Shown here: positions 54,039 to 60,961 of the stretch, piece after piece | Layout: each line of letters begins with the position of its first letter | Position numbering within the stretch: the first letter of the stretch is position 1 | Assembly: GCF_030227115.1 (NCBI RefSeq) | Contig: NZ_JASSUA010000005.1 | Location: forward strand, 62,001-126,000 | DNA length: 64,000 bases | From: Marinobacter sp. SS13-12 | GTDB lineage: Bacteria; Pseudomonadota; Gammaproteobacteria; Pseudomonadales; Oleiphilaceae | Direction: 5' to 3' | Translations under genes and position numbers: made by a program | Notes under the pieces: generated by a model | Told to the model about the DNA's origin: nothing | Seen by the model: only the letters and a program-made list of their open reading frames with translations | The model's database searches: none

Positions 54039-54881
54039 ATGTCACTGCTAGACTACCTTCTACCCTACGATTTCTCGCCGCTAACCGTGCTGAGCTACAT
54101 GCTCGTGCTGGGGTTCTATGGCATCGGACTGCTTCGGATGCCGGATCAGGATCGGCCCGGCGCGCTGCGAATCTTTGCTTTCACATTGGGGGTAATAATC
54201 TGTTATGCGGTGATGCAGACCCGCTTTGATTACTACGCGCAGTACATGTTCTTCGTTCATCGGGGCCAGCACCTGATTCTTCATCACATCGGACCTATCC
54301 TGATCGCACTGTCCAACCCCTTGCCGGTCATGCGGTTCTGGTTTGAAAAAATAAGCCCGGGCTGGAAACGCAAACTCCGGCCTCTGGGTTGGATTTATCA
54401 GGTTCTGCAGCAGCCCTTCATCGCCCTTTTCCTTTTTGTTGGGCTCATTTATTTCTGGCTGTGGCCATCGATCCATTTCGACGCCATGCTCAGCCGGGAT
54501 CTGTACTGGGTCATGAACTGGAGCATGTTGCTGGATGGTCTGCTGTTCTGGTGGTTGATCTTTGATCCAAGACCGCCGGCGATCACCTCATCACTTGGGT
54601 ATGGCAGACGCATGTTGGTTCTGGCTGCCGCAGGTGTGCTTCAGATGTTTCTTGGGGCGTGGATCGTGTTCTCACGTGACATGGTCTACGACGTTTACGA
54701 AGTCTGTGGCAGAGCCTGGCCGCTGGACCCGGAAGTCGACCAGCTTCTGGGCGGCATGCTGACCTATATCCCTCCAGCCATGATGAGCATCCTTGGCATT
54801 CTTCTGATGCTCCGGCGAGCCATGCATCAGGACGGAAAATATACCAATCATCCCAAAAAACTGAAGGAAACAACCTCATGA
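54039..54881 (+). CDS. CtaG (caa3-type) cytochrome oxidase assembly protein
   Basis: 280 residues, seven or so helices. Family features: H-R-G-Q-H-L-I-L-H-H-I-G-P near residue 70 and W-W-L-I-F-D-P-R-P near 172. Such proteins help build the copper centre of cytochrome oxidase or carry copper. It overlaps the SCO gene by 4 bp. Together they look like a copper-delivery pair inside a metal-efflux operon. Confidence 0.8.
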   Translation: MSLLDYLLPYDFSPLTVLSYMLVLGFYGIGLLRMPDQDRPGALRIFAFTLGVIICYAVMQTRFDYYAQYMFFVHRGQHLILHHIGPILIALSNPLPVMRFWFEKISPGWKRKLRPLGWIYQVLQQPFIALFLFVGLIYFWLWPSIHFDAMLSRDLYWVMNWSMLLDGLLFWWLIFDPRPPAITSSLGYGRRMLVLAAAGVLQMFLGAWIVFSRDMVYDVYEVCGRAWPLDPEVDQLLGGMLTYIPPAMMSILGILLMLRRAMHQDGKYTNHPKKLKETTS

Positions 54882-55498
54882 GGACCGGTTTCTGGCGACA
54901 GCCCACCAAAATCGTACCGGCCATTTCAATGATGGTTTTGGCCATGTTGCTTACGGGTTGCCTCGGCAACGACGAAGACTGGCATGGGAAAAACATCAGT
55001 GGCCTGATGCCTGAGCTTGAGTTCGACCTGATCAACAGCCAGGGCGACCCTGTATCTGGCAGCAATTACAGTGGCCGCGTAAGAATGCTGTTTTTCGGGT
55101 TTACCTCATGCCCCGATGTGTGCCCGACTGCCCTGCAAAAACTTAATCAGGCAACCAGTGGCTTGTCTCCAGAGCTTCAGGACGAAGTGCTCACTTTATT
55201 CGTGAGTGTCGACCCCAAACGTGACAAGCCTGAGCGCCTCGCAGAATACGTCGATTTTTTCGGTGATAATATTGTCGGTCTCACCGGAAAAGAGCAGCAA
55301 CTTCGGGAACTGGCTAAACGCTATCGGACAACCTTCGGTTATGACGAACCTGGCCCAGACGGCAACTATGCGGTTTCCCACAGTAGCGCGATTTATGTAT
55401 TTGATCGCGAAGGCAACCCTCGCTTGTTAATGCGGCCAGACCTGAGCAAAGAAGAAATCAGACACGATCTCGTTGCTCTTATTCAGGAAGACTCTTGA
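54878..55498 (+). CDS. SCO1/SenC-type copper chaperone lipoprotein
   Basis: 206 residues. Lipobox L-L-T-G-C near residue 28; thioredoxin-like fold with the copper-binding C-P-D-V-C in G-F-T-S-C-P-D-V-C-P-T-A near residue 80 and the ligand histidine in A-V-S-H-S-S-A near 168. Inserts copper into the CuA site of cytochrome oxidase. Last gene of the operon from 49869. Confidence 0.9.
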   Translation: MRTGFWRQPTKIVPAISMMVLAMLLTGCLGNDEDWHGKNISGLMPELEFDLINSQGDPVSGSNYSGRVRMLFFGFTSCPDVCPTALQKLNQATSGLSPELQDEVLTLFVSVDPKRDKPERLAEYVDFFGDNIVGLTGKEQQLRELAKRYRTTFGYDEPGPDGNYAVSHSSAIYVFDREGNPRLLMRPDLSKEEIRHDLVALIQEDS

Positions 55499-55881
55499 GC
55501 ACAGTAAAAGTAGATTTCCCTGTTCAAATCTCCTTGCCCAGGGCCTTCCGCATTGACAAGCGAGGGTTGCCTTTTGTCAATACTGCCGACGGATCTGGGG
55601 GGCGACCATAAAGCTTTCTTGAGTTGCGTTATTAACTGGGGAAGTCCATACGGAGACCATTGCAAAGTTCTTGATCGGCTACCCGAATGTCTGCTTTGCG
55701 ACCTTGGCGTCTTCAAATCCAGCCAAGCCTACGAATCATGGTGCCAGAACCACACGTTCTCAAAATTCAATGCCAGTCAAAATATTTTTTAGACATTTTC
55801 ATATAGTGCTATATAATCTGGATTAGATCCGTCGCGGCACGCCATGGACAGTGCCTAACAACTCACCAGGAAGCGACATCA
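55499..55881. other. gap between metal operon and transfer operon
   Basis: 383 bp. An open frame at 55553-55792 (79 codons) has no ribosome site and no recognisable motif; not called. The gap ends with the promoter at 55790 that probably starts the transfer operon. Confidence 0.4.
55790..55817 (+). promoter_or_regulatory. promoter with palindromic operator, start of transfer operon
   Basis: TAGACA (55790-55795), 16-bp spacer, TATAAT (55812-55817). The palindrome ATATAG-TG-CTATAT (55801-55814) overlaps the spacer and -10, so a repressor bound there would block transcription. The first gene of the operon is a candidate for that repressor. Confidence 0.6.
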
Positions 55882-56193
55882 TTGGACACGCAAGAAACTC
55901 TCAAGCAGTTAAAGCTGGGTGAAGAAACACGGTCTGCATTGAAATCGTATGCTGCCCGTGAAGGAATCTTTCTTAAACAGCTATACCGCGATGCAGTGAG
56001 CTGGTTTCTTGCGTCAAATGATCCCGAGTACCTAGCCTCCCCCCGCGACGGTGTCTACATCAGCATCTGGCTTCCGGATCCCATCGTGATGGAAGTGAAA
56101 TCACGCGCCGAGGAAGATAGCCAACCCCAAAATAGGGTCATCTACACCTCGCTCGTGAAGTACCTCGCAAAGCAATCCGAAAAGTTCATATAA
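55882..56193 (+). CDS. small protein, possibly ribbon-helix-helix regulator of the transfer operon
   Basis: 103 residues from TTG 55882 (AGGAAG 8 bp upstream). The N-terminus T-L-K-Q-L-K-L-G-E-E-T-R-S-A-L-K-S-Y-A-A fits a strand-helix pattern. A second such block follows at V-Y-I-S-I-W-L-P-D-P-I-V-M-E-V-K-S-R-A-E (strand then helix), as in fused ribbon-helix-helix proteins like TraY. No signal or membrane part. Fold call is my reading of the pattern; moderate to low certainty. Stands directly behind the palindromic promoter. Confidence 0.55.
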   Translation: MDTQETLKQLKLGEETRSALKSYAAREGIFLKQLYRDAVSWFLASNDPEYLASPRDGVYISIWLPDPIVMEVKSRAEEDSQPQNRVIYTSLVKYLAKQSEKFI

Positions 56194-56227
56194 CCTTATA
56201 TACATCCGTATAACGCTGCCCTATAAT
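56185..56227 (+). promoter_or_regulatory. repeated TATAA motifs with possible second promoter
   Basis: CATATAAC (56188-56195), TTATATAC, GTATAAC (56208-56214) and TATAAT (56222-56227) follow at short intervals over the stop of the preceding gene. The last could be a -10; the repeats resemble half of the palindrome at 55801 and may be further operator sites. Confidence 0.35.
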
Positions 56228-56267
56228 TCATCTGTGTAAGTCACCGCCTTTAGGTTGCACAGATTAT

Positions 56268-56501
56268 ATGAAAACGCCTAACACTATATTTGTCGCTGCT
56301 GTGCTGTTGAGTGCGATCACCACTCCCGCTCTGGCCAGCAAACCAACAAGCGAAGTGGTTTTCGCAGATGGCAGCTGGGTCATTCTGGACCATGCCCGTC
56401 TGCCTAAACCGAAACTGGAAAAGATCGCACGCGGTGTTCACATCGATCCTCGGCTCTTGCAGGAGCTGAACAAATCCCAACCACGGAAGTCCTCTCAATG
56501 A
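56268..56501 (+). CDS. small secreted protein at the head of the transfer operon
   Basis: 77 residues with a signal peptide (M-K-T-P-N-T-I-F-V to A-L-A-S). The mature 54 residues contain V-V-F-A-D-G-S-W-V-I-L-D and a basic tail. No cysteine. Overlaps the dsbC start by 4 bp, so coupled to it. Family not recognised. Confidence 0.6.
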   Translation: MKTPNTIFVAAVLLSAITTPALASKPTSEVVFADGSWVILDHARLPKPKLEKIARGVHIDPRLLQELNKSQPRKSSQ

Positions 56502-57214
56502 AATTTTCTCGCATCGTTTTGGCAATCGTGTCGATTGCGCTCGCGCTAACAGCCAATGCAACAACCCTTGAAGCGGTTAAGAAAACGCTGTCCGCGAAAT
56601 TTTCAAATTCCAAAATCCACGATGTGAGGCCGGCGCCAGTCGATGGGCTGTATGAGGTGACGTTAAGCGGGGCTCAGGTAATTTATTTCTCTCCTGCCAA
56701 TAACGCCCTCTTATTTGGCGAGATTTATGACCTCGAAGGCCAGTCGCTCACCGCTGAAGCGATAGCCAGGGCCAACCGCCTTCGACTTGAAGACCTTCCC
56801 TACGACCAAGCGCTCGTTCTCGGTCCTGAAAACGGCATACCCATTATCGAATTTACCGACCCTGATTGCCCGTATTGCCTGCGCTACGACGAATTCATTC
56901 GTGATTCGAAGGTCCCGGTAAAGCGCGTGATCTTTTTCATGACATCAATCCACCCCCAAACCGCGCCGGCAAAAGCCCAGCACATTCTGTGTTCGGAGGA
57001 TAAAGCTGCCGCTTTTGATGACATCTATTTGCGTCGATCCCAACCAACTGCGACCTGCGAAACCGGCGCAGCTCAGCTTGAGGTTCACGCCAACGTATCG
57101 AGCCAGTGGAGAGTTCAAGGAACGCCAACACTGATTCTCGATGGAAGCCCAGTAACGGGCTTTCGGAAAGAGGTGATTTCCAACTACCTCGCTACCAAAA
57201 CCAAGGAGAGTTAA
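56498..57214 (+). CDS. dsbC: DsbC-type thiol-disulfide isomerase of the transfer system
   Basis: 238 residues. Signal peptide ends A-N-A-T. N-terminal dimerisation domain (A-V-K-K-T-L-S-A-K-F), then thioredoxin domain with active site D-C-P-Y-C near residue 125 and cis-proline in Q-G-T-P-T-L-I near 210. F-type transfer regions carry their own DsbC to fold cysteine-rich TraN, TraU and similar proteins; a cysteine-rich protein is indeed encoded at 63459. Confidence 0.9.
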   Translation: MKFSRIVLAIVSIALALTANATTLEAVKKTLSAKFSNSKIHDVRPAPVDGLYEVTLSGAQVIYFSPANNALLFGEIYDLEGQSLTAEAIARANRLRLEDLPYDQALVLGPENGIPIIEFTDPDCPYCLRYDEFIRDSKVPVKRVIFFMTSIHPQTAPAKAQHILCSEDKAAAFDDIYLRRSQPTATCETGAAQLEVHANVSSQWRVQGTPTLILDGSPVTGFRKEVISNYLATKTKES

Positions 57215-57216
57215 TA

Positions 57217-57582
57217 ATGAAAGTGTCTGCTTCTCAAACTGCTCACAACGAAATGCTTCGTCTGAGCGCCATTGCCAAAGCCCGCTTTGGTTCCTTCAAG
57301 TCCGCCGCACCTGTAGCCGCCGTTCCTTTGCTGGTTCTGGGCTCTATGAGTGCGAGCGCGATCACTGCACCTGCGGCCGGTACATTCGCTTTTGACCTGT
57401 ACGACGTTGCTGTGAACGACATGCTGAAAGGCCCTGTCGGCTTCGTTGGTGGCATGGCTGCGATCCTGATTTCGGCAGTTCAGATCACCAAAAACTGGAT
57501 GCTTGCAGCCGGTGGTGTTCTTGGTGGTACCGCCATGATCAAGGCTGACAGCATCACCACATCGCTGGGCATGATCGTCTAA
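57217..57582 (+). CDS. traA: TraA-like conjugative pilin
   Basis: 121 residues from ATG 57217 (AAGGAGAG upstream). Long leader with a helix ending S-M-S-A-S-A, a probable cleavage point near residue 47, then a mature part of about 70 residues with two hydrophobic helices (G-F-V-G-G-M-A-A-I-L-I-S-A and W-M-L-A-A-G-G-V-L-G-G-T). This matches F-type propilin. Position just before traL supports it. Confidence 0.78.
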   Translation: MKVSASQTAHNEMLRLSAIAKARFGSFKSAAPVAAVPLLVLGSMSASAITAPAAGTFAFDLYDVAVNDMLKGPVGFVGGMAAILISAVQITKNWMLAAGGVLGGTAMIKADSITTSLGMIV

Positions 57583-57608
57583 GCGAAAGGGTATTCAGGA
57601 GGCCGACC

Positions 57609-57878
57609 ATGAACGAATCACGACTACCGATTTACCTTCATCAACCGCTTCAAGTTCTGTGGTTTGACGCGCATGAAATGGCGATCATCGTGATCTTCTA
57701 TCTTGGCGCTGCCATTTTCGGTGGCATTGCCTGGTTGGCGCTGTTCATCGGTCCGGCCCTCCTCATTCCTATGAAGCGAAAGCGAGCCCGAGGTTGGTTT
57801 AGCCACCTGGCTTATGCCAACGGCTTTTTTGAGCTCAAAGGCTATCCCTTTCCCACCGCCACCCAATTCCATGAGTGA
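57609..57878 (+). CDS. traL: TraL, pilus assembly membrane protein
   Basis: 89 residues. Starts M-N-E-S-R-L-P-I-Y-L-H-Q-P, one helical hairpin (I-I-V-I-F-Y-L-G-A-A and A-L-F-I-G-P-A-L-L-I), then R-A-R-G-W-F-S-H-L-A-Y, typical of TraL. Part of the inner-membrane platform of the type IV secretion system (VirB3 counterpart). Confidence 0.88.
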   Translation: MNESRLPIYLHQPLQVLWFDAHEMAIIVIFYLGAAIFGGIAWLALFIGPALLIPMKRKRARGWFSHLAYANGFFELKGYPFPTATQFHE

Positions 57879-57881
57879 TTT

Positions 57882-58463
57882 ATGAAAAGTCTCTTTTCCA
57901 GTCTTTTTGTCCAGGATTCAAGCAACGTCTTCGCTGAGAACCGATTGCTCAAGTTTGGGTTTGTTGCCGTGGTCATCTTTGCCGGTTTTCAAACCGCCAC
58001 GATTTCCTCGAAGCTTGACGAACAGCGCGTCCAAATTATCCCGATTGGCGGTCAAGGTGACATCTGGCTTACCGGAAACGAGGCCTCCAACGATTACCTT
58101 CGTTCCATGAGCCGTTACATCGTTCACATGGCCGGAGATCTTTCGGCGGCGACGGCACGACGCCAGTTGAATGAGCTGCTACCCCTGATTCACCCCGACC
58201 AATACAGCCGTTATCGCGACCTCTTTACCAAGCTCGCCGACGGTATCGAACGCTACCCCACCGTGTCCTATGTGGTGCAGTGGCGTGGAAACCGCGACAT
58301 CAAAAAAGTGGGCGACAACAAAATCCACGTCGAAGGCGTTAAAAAGCGGATCGTAGGCGATTCCGTGACCAGCACTGAAAACGTGACCTACCAGATTTCC
58401 TATGCCTTGGATCAAGGTCGTTTCTGGCTCACCGGCATCAAGGAGGTATCAAACGATGCGTAA
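57882..58463 (+). CDS. traE: TraE, VirB8-type platform protein
   Basis: 193 residues, 3 bp after traL. One N-terminal helix (F-G-F-V-A-V-V-I-F-A-G-F), then a periplasmic domain with Y-L-R-S-M-S-R-Y and V-T-Y-Q-I-S-Y, the TraE pattern. Overlaps traK by 8 bp. Confidence 0.88.
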   Translation: MKSLFSSLFVQDSSNVFAENRLLKFGFVAVVIFAGFQTATISSKLDEQRVQIIPIGGQGDIWLTGNEASNDYLRSMSRYIVHMAGDLSAATARRQLNELLPLIHPDQYSRYRDLFTKLADGIERYPTVSYVVQWRGNRDIKKVGDNKIHVEGVKKRIVGDSVTSTENVTYQISYALDQGRFWLTGIKEVSNDA

Positions 58464-59208
58464 ATACACCTTAACCAATGCGGCACTGGCAATAATGCTG
58501 ATTAGCTTGTCCGCATTCGGACACACACAAACCGTGAAGCCTGATGTTGTCACGCCCGTTGAGATGTCCAACCGCGACATTAACCGAGTTACCTGTATAG
58601 ACGGTGCGATCAACGACGCGTTTTTCTCCCAGGAAAAAGGGATTGTTGTTGAGAACAATGGAAGCAACAGCTTCATCAAGTTCCTAATTCAAGACGATGG
58701 GCTGAACCAGGAATACGTTTCAGCGCGATCCGAGTTCTACCTTGTCTGTGCTGGCGAGATCTACACCTTGATGGTGTCTCCGAAAAACATACCGGGGCAG
58801 ACCATTCGTCTGTCCACGGGCGCAAAGAACCGCATTAAAGAAAATCAGGAACTGCTCTCTCCCCTGCCGGATGAAGAGCGGGCCATCTATCTGACCATGG
58901 CCGCTCTGCAGGACGACATTCCGGACAGCTTCACGGTGACCCGCAGTGAGGCTGATCAATGGCATGGCCGCAAAGCGCCTTCAAAGCCAAACACACAATT
59001 GGCGTTACGCCGCACCATCCGTGTGGATGGTCTGGGCCTGTCATTGAAGGAGTTCCTGGTGCGCTCCAACACTGGCACCACTTACAGTGAAACCGACTTC
59101 CTGAGCACTGCTATCGGCGAATCCATTTTCGCAGTAACGATCGACCCAATTCGCCTTGAACCCGGTCAAATCGGCCGTCTGTTTGTGGTTTCCAAGGAGG
59201 GCTTCTAA
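58456..59208 (+). CDS. traK: TraK, secretin-like outer-membrane-complex protein
   Basis: 250 residues from ATG 58456 (GGAGG upstream). Signal peptide ends G-H-T-Q. S-N-R-D-I-N-R-V-T near residue 40 is characteristic of TraK, which is the VirB9 counterpart in the transenvelope core with TraB and TraV. Confidence 0.88.
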   Translation: MRKYTLTNAALAIMLISLSAFGHTQTVKPDVVTPVEMSNRDINRVTCIDGAINDAFFSQEKGIVVENNGSNSFIKFLIQDDGLNQEYVSARSEFYLVCAGEIYTLMVSPKNIPGQTIRLSTGAKNRIKENQELLSPLPDEERAIYLTMAALQDDIPDSFTVTRSEADQWHGRKAPSKPNTQLALRRTIRVDGLGLSLKEFLVRSNTGTTYSETDFLSTAIGESIFAVTIDPIRLEPGQIGRLFVVSKEGF

Positions 59209-60371
59209 TGACTGCCTGGTGGTCCGGCCTAAGCGCCGAAGACAAGCTGAAATGCCGAAAATACGGCATAGCAGGCGGATTGATCATGATGCTGCTGTTC
59301 GTTTACTACGCATCAGGCCAAGAAGTTGAGGTTGTTAAAGAGACCAAAACGACAGATCTATCTCTCGGCTCTGATCTGCTTGAGGACGACATCCGCGCCA
59401 AGGTGGACCGTGACCTGAAACAGGTCGGGGAGACTCAGCGCGAAATGGACAGCCGGTTGCGTCAATACGAATCCGTATTGGCTGCCCTTGAAAGCTCTCA
59501 GAACACGCTAAGGGAACAAGGCGATCGTGCTCGGGAGGATGAATTGATCAATCCTCTAGCCGATCTCGAAGCGCCCGCTGCGGGTGAAGTCTCTTACCCC
59601 GAGCCACCTAGCTATGTACCCGGCTACACAGGCACGGACCAGTCCCTCAACAACATACCGGTTGAGCCCCGTGTTATTGGCGGCATTGGACGGGCTCCTG
59701 GTGCGGAATTTCAGGCTCAGACTCGCGCAAAAAAAAAGAACTCGATCTACATGCCGCCGAGTCACATGCCAGCAATTCTGCTGACTGGTATTCGAGCCCT
59801 TACCTCAGAACTCGGTGACGCCAATCCGGAGCCGGTGATGCTCAGAGTACAGGCTCCTGCCGTGCTTCCTAACAGCGTCAAGGCCAATTTGAAGGGCTGC
59901 TTTGTCATCGCGAACGCAACGGCAAATCTCGCGCAAGAGCGGGTGAACCTCCAGCTCGTTAGCCTCTCGTGCATGAGCCTGGATGGCACGGCCGTCATTG
60001 ATCAGCCTGTAAAAGGATTCGTTGCGGACAGTGACGGGGTGCGAGGCCTGACCGGACCCGTGGTCTCCAAAATGGGCGCTCACTTAATGCGAACCATCGT
60101 TGCCGGGCTTTTTGAGGGCGCCGGGGCCGGTATCAGTAGCGCAGCCGCCACTACCTCAACATCCGCCCTTGGTACCACTCAAATTGTCGATACCGACTCC
60201 ATCGTTCAGTCCGCCGGTGGCCAGGCTCTCAAGTCCGGATCTCAGGCTGTCCAGAAGCTATTCCTGGACCTCGCAAAACAAACAGTTCCGATCATTGAAG
60301 TGGGCGCCGCAAAAAGGCTCACCGTTGTGATTCAGAAGGGAACAGACCTCGACATCATGGAGAAAGGATAA
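59208..60371 (+). CDS. traB: TraB, VirB10-type core-complex protein
   Basis: 387 residues; start overlaps the traK stop. Single helix near residues 18-35 (G-I-A-G-G-L-I-M-M-L-L-F-V), a coiled coil with E-T-Q-R-E-M-D-S-R-L, a proline-rich stretch (Y-P-E-P-P-S-Y-V-P-G-Y), then the C-terminal barrel with H-M-P-A-I-L-L-T-G-I and L-K-G-C-F-V-I. Shorter than F TraB (475) but with all its parts. Confidence 0.9.
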   Translation: MTAWWSGLSAEDKLKCRKYGIAGGLIMMLLFVYYASGQEVEVVKETKTTDLSLGSDLLEDDIRAKVDRDLKQVGETQREMDSRLRQYESVLAALESSQNTLREQGDRAREDELINPLADLEAPAAGEVSYPEPPSYVPGYTGTDQSLNNIPVEPRVIGGIGRAPGAEFQAQTRAKKKNSIYMPPSHMPAILLTGIRALTSELGDANPEPVMLRVQAPAVLPNSVKANLKGCFVIANATANLAQERVNLQLVSLSCMSLDGTAVIDQPVKGFVADSDGVRGLTGPVVSKMGAHLMRTIVAGLFEGAGAGISSAAATTSTSALGTTQIVDTDSIVQSAGGQALKSGSQAVQKLFLDLAKQTVPIIEVGAAKRLTVVIQKGTDLDIMEKG

Positions 60372-60961
60372 TGAAAACATTGACCGTGTGCCTGGCTCTC
60401 AGCGTCCTCGGTGGGTGCTCGCTGGTGCCCTATGAAAACGAGTTCTCCTGCAATCTCGAAGATAATTTCGGGAAATGCATCAGTGTAGAGGATGCTTATG
60501 AAGAGGCTGTTACGGGCGTAGAAAAGTACCCCCATATGGTTCGGGCCTCGGAGCAGAACCGGCAGGCACGATCCGAGCGCCAAACCCAGAGGTCCGGCTC
60601 ACAACGGGTCAAAGAACAGCCTATCGGCGCATCAGCGAGAAGCGTCGAGCGTTTACCGGCCACTGCCGCTGGTGTTGCAATTCCGCCGCCCGCGTTAGCC
60701 TACAGCGGTTACCGCGATCAGGTCTATGACCAGCTTGGAACGATGGTGCAGGCTCCCAAAACGCCGATGATCAAGCCGCCTCGCGCGGTCCGCACCATGA
60801 TCTTGCCCTACTCTAGTGAGCTCCAGCGCAACCGGCTATATATGCCGCGCTACATCTACTCCATCGTCGATGAGCCGCGCTTTGTAATGGGTCAGTATCT
60901 TTATAAGAAGCCAGAGCTCACCGATTCTTTACTTGATCAATATCAGGGAGGTGCCGAATGA
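60371..60961 (+). CDS. traV: TraV, outer-membrane lipoprotein of the core complex
   Basis: 196 residues. Lipobox L-G-G-C-S near residue 16, two further cysteines (F-S-C-N-L and G-K-C-I-S) as in TraV, and the C-terminal block P-R-F-V-M-G-Q-Y-L. VirB7 counterpart. Overlaps traB by 1 base and traC by 4. Confidence 0.88.
   Translation: MKTLTVCLALSVLGGCSLVPYENEFSCNLEDNFGKCISVEDAYEEAVTGVEKYPHMVRASEQNRQARSERQTQRSGSQRVKEQPIGASARSVERLPATAAGVAIPPPALAYSGYRDQVYDQLGTMVQAPKTPMIKPPRAVRTMILPYSSELQRNRLYMPRYIYSIVDEPRFVMGQYLYKKPELTDSLLDQYQGGAE

Noticed and set aside
55553..55792. 79-codon frame after the SCO gene
   Set aside because: No ribosome site, no motif, ends at the promoter of the next operon.
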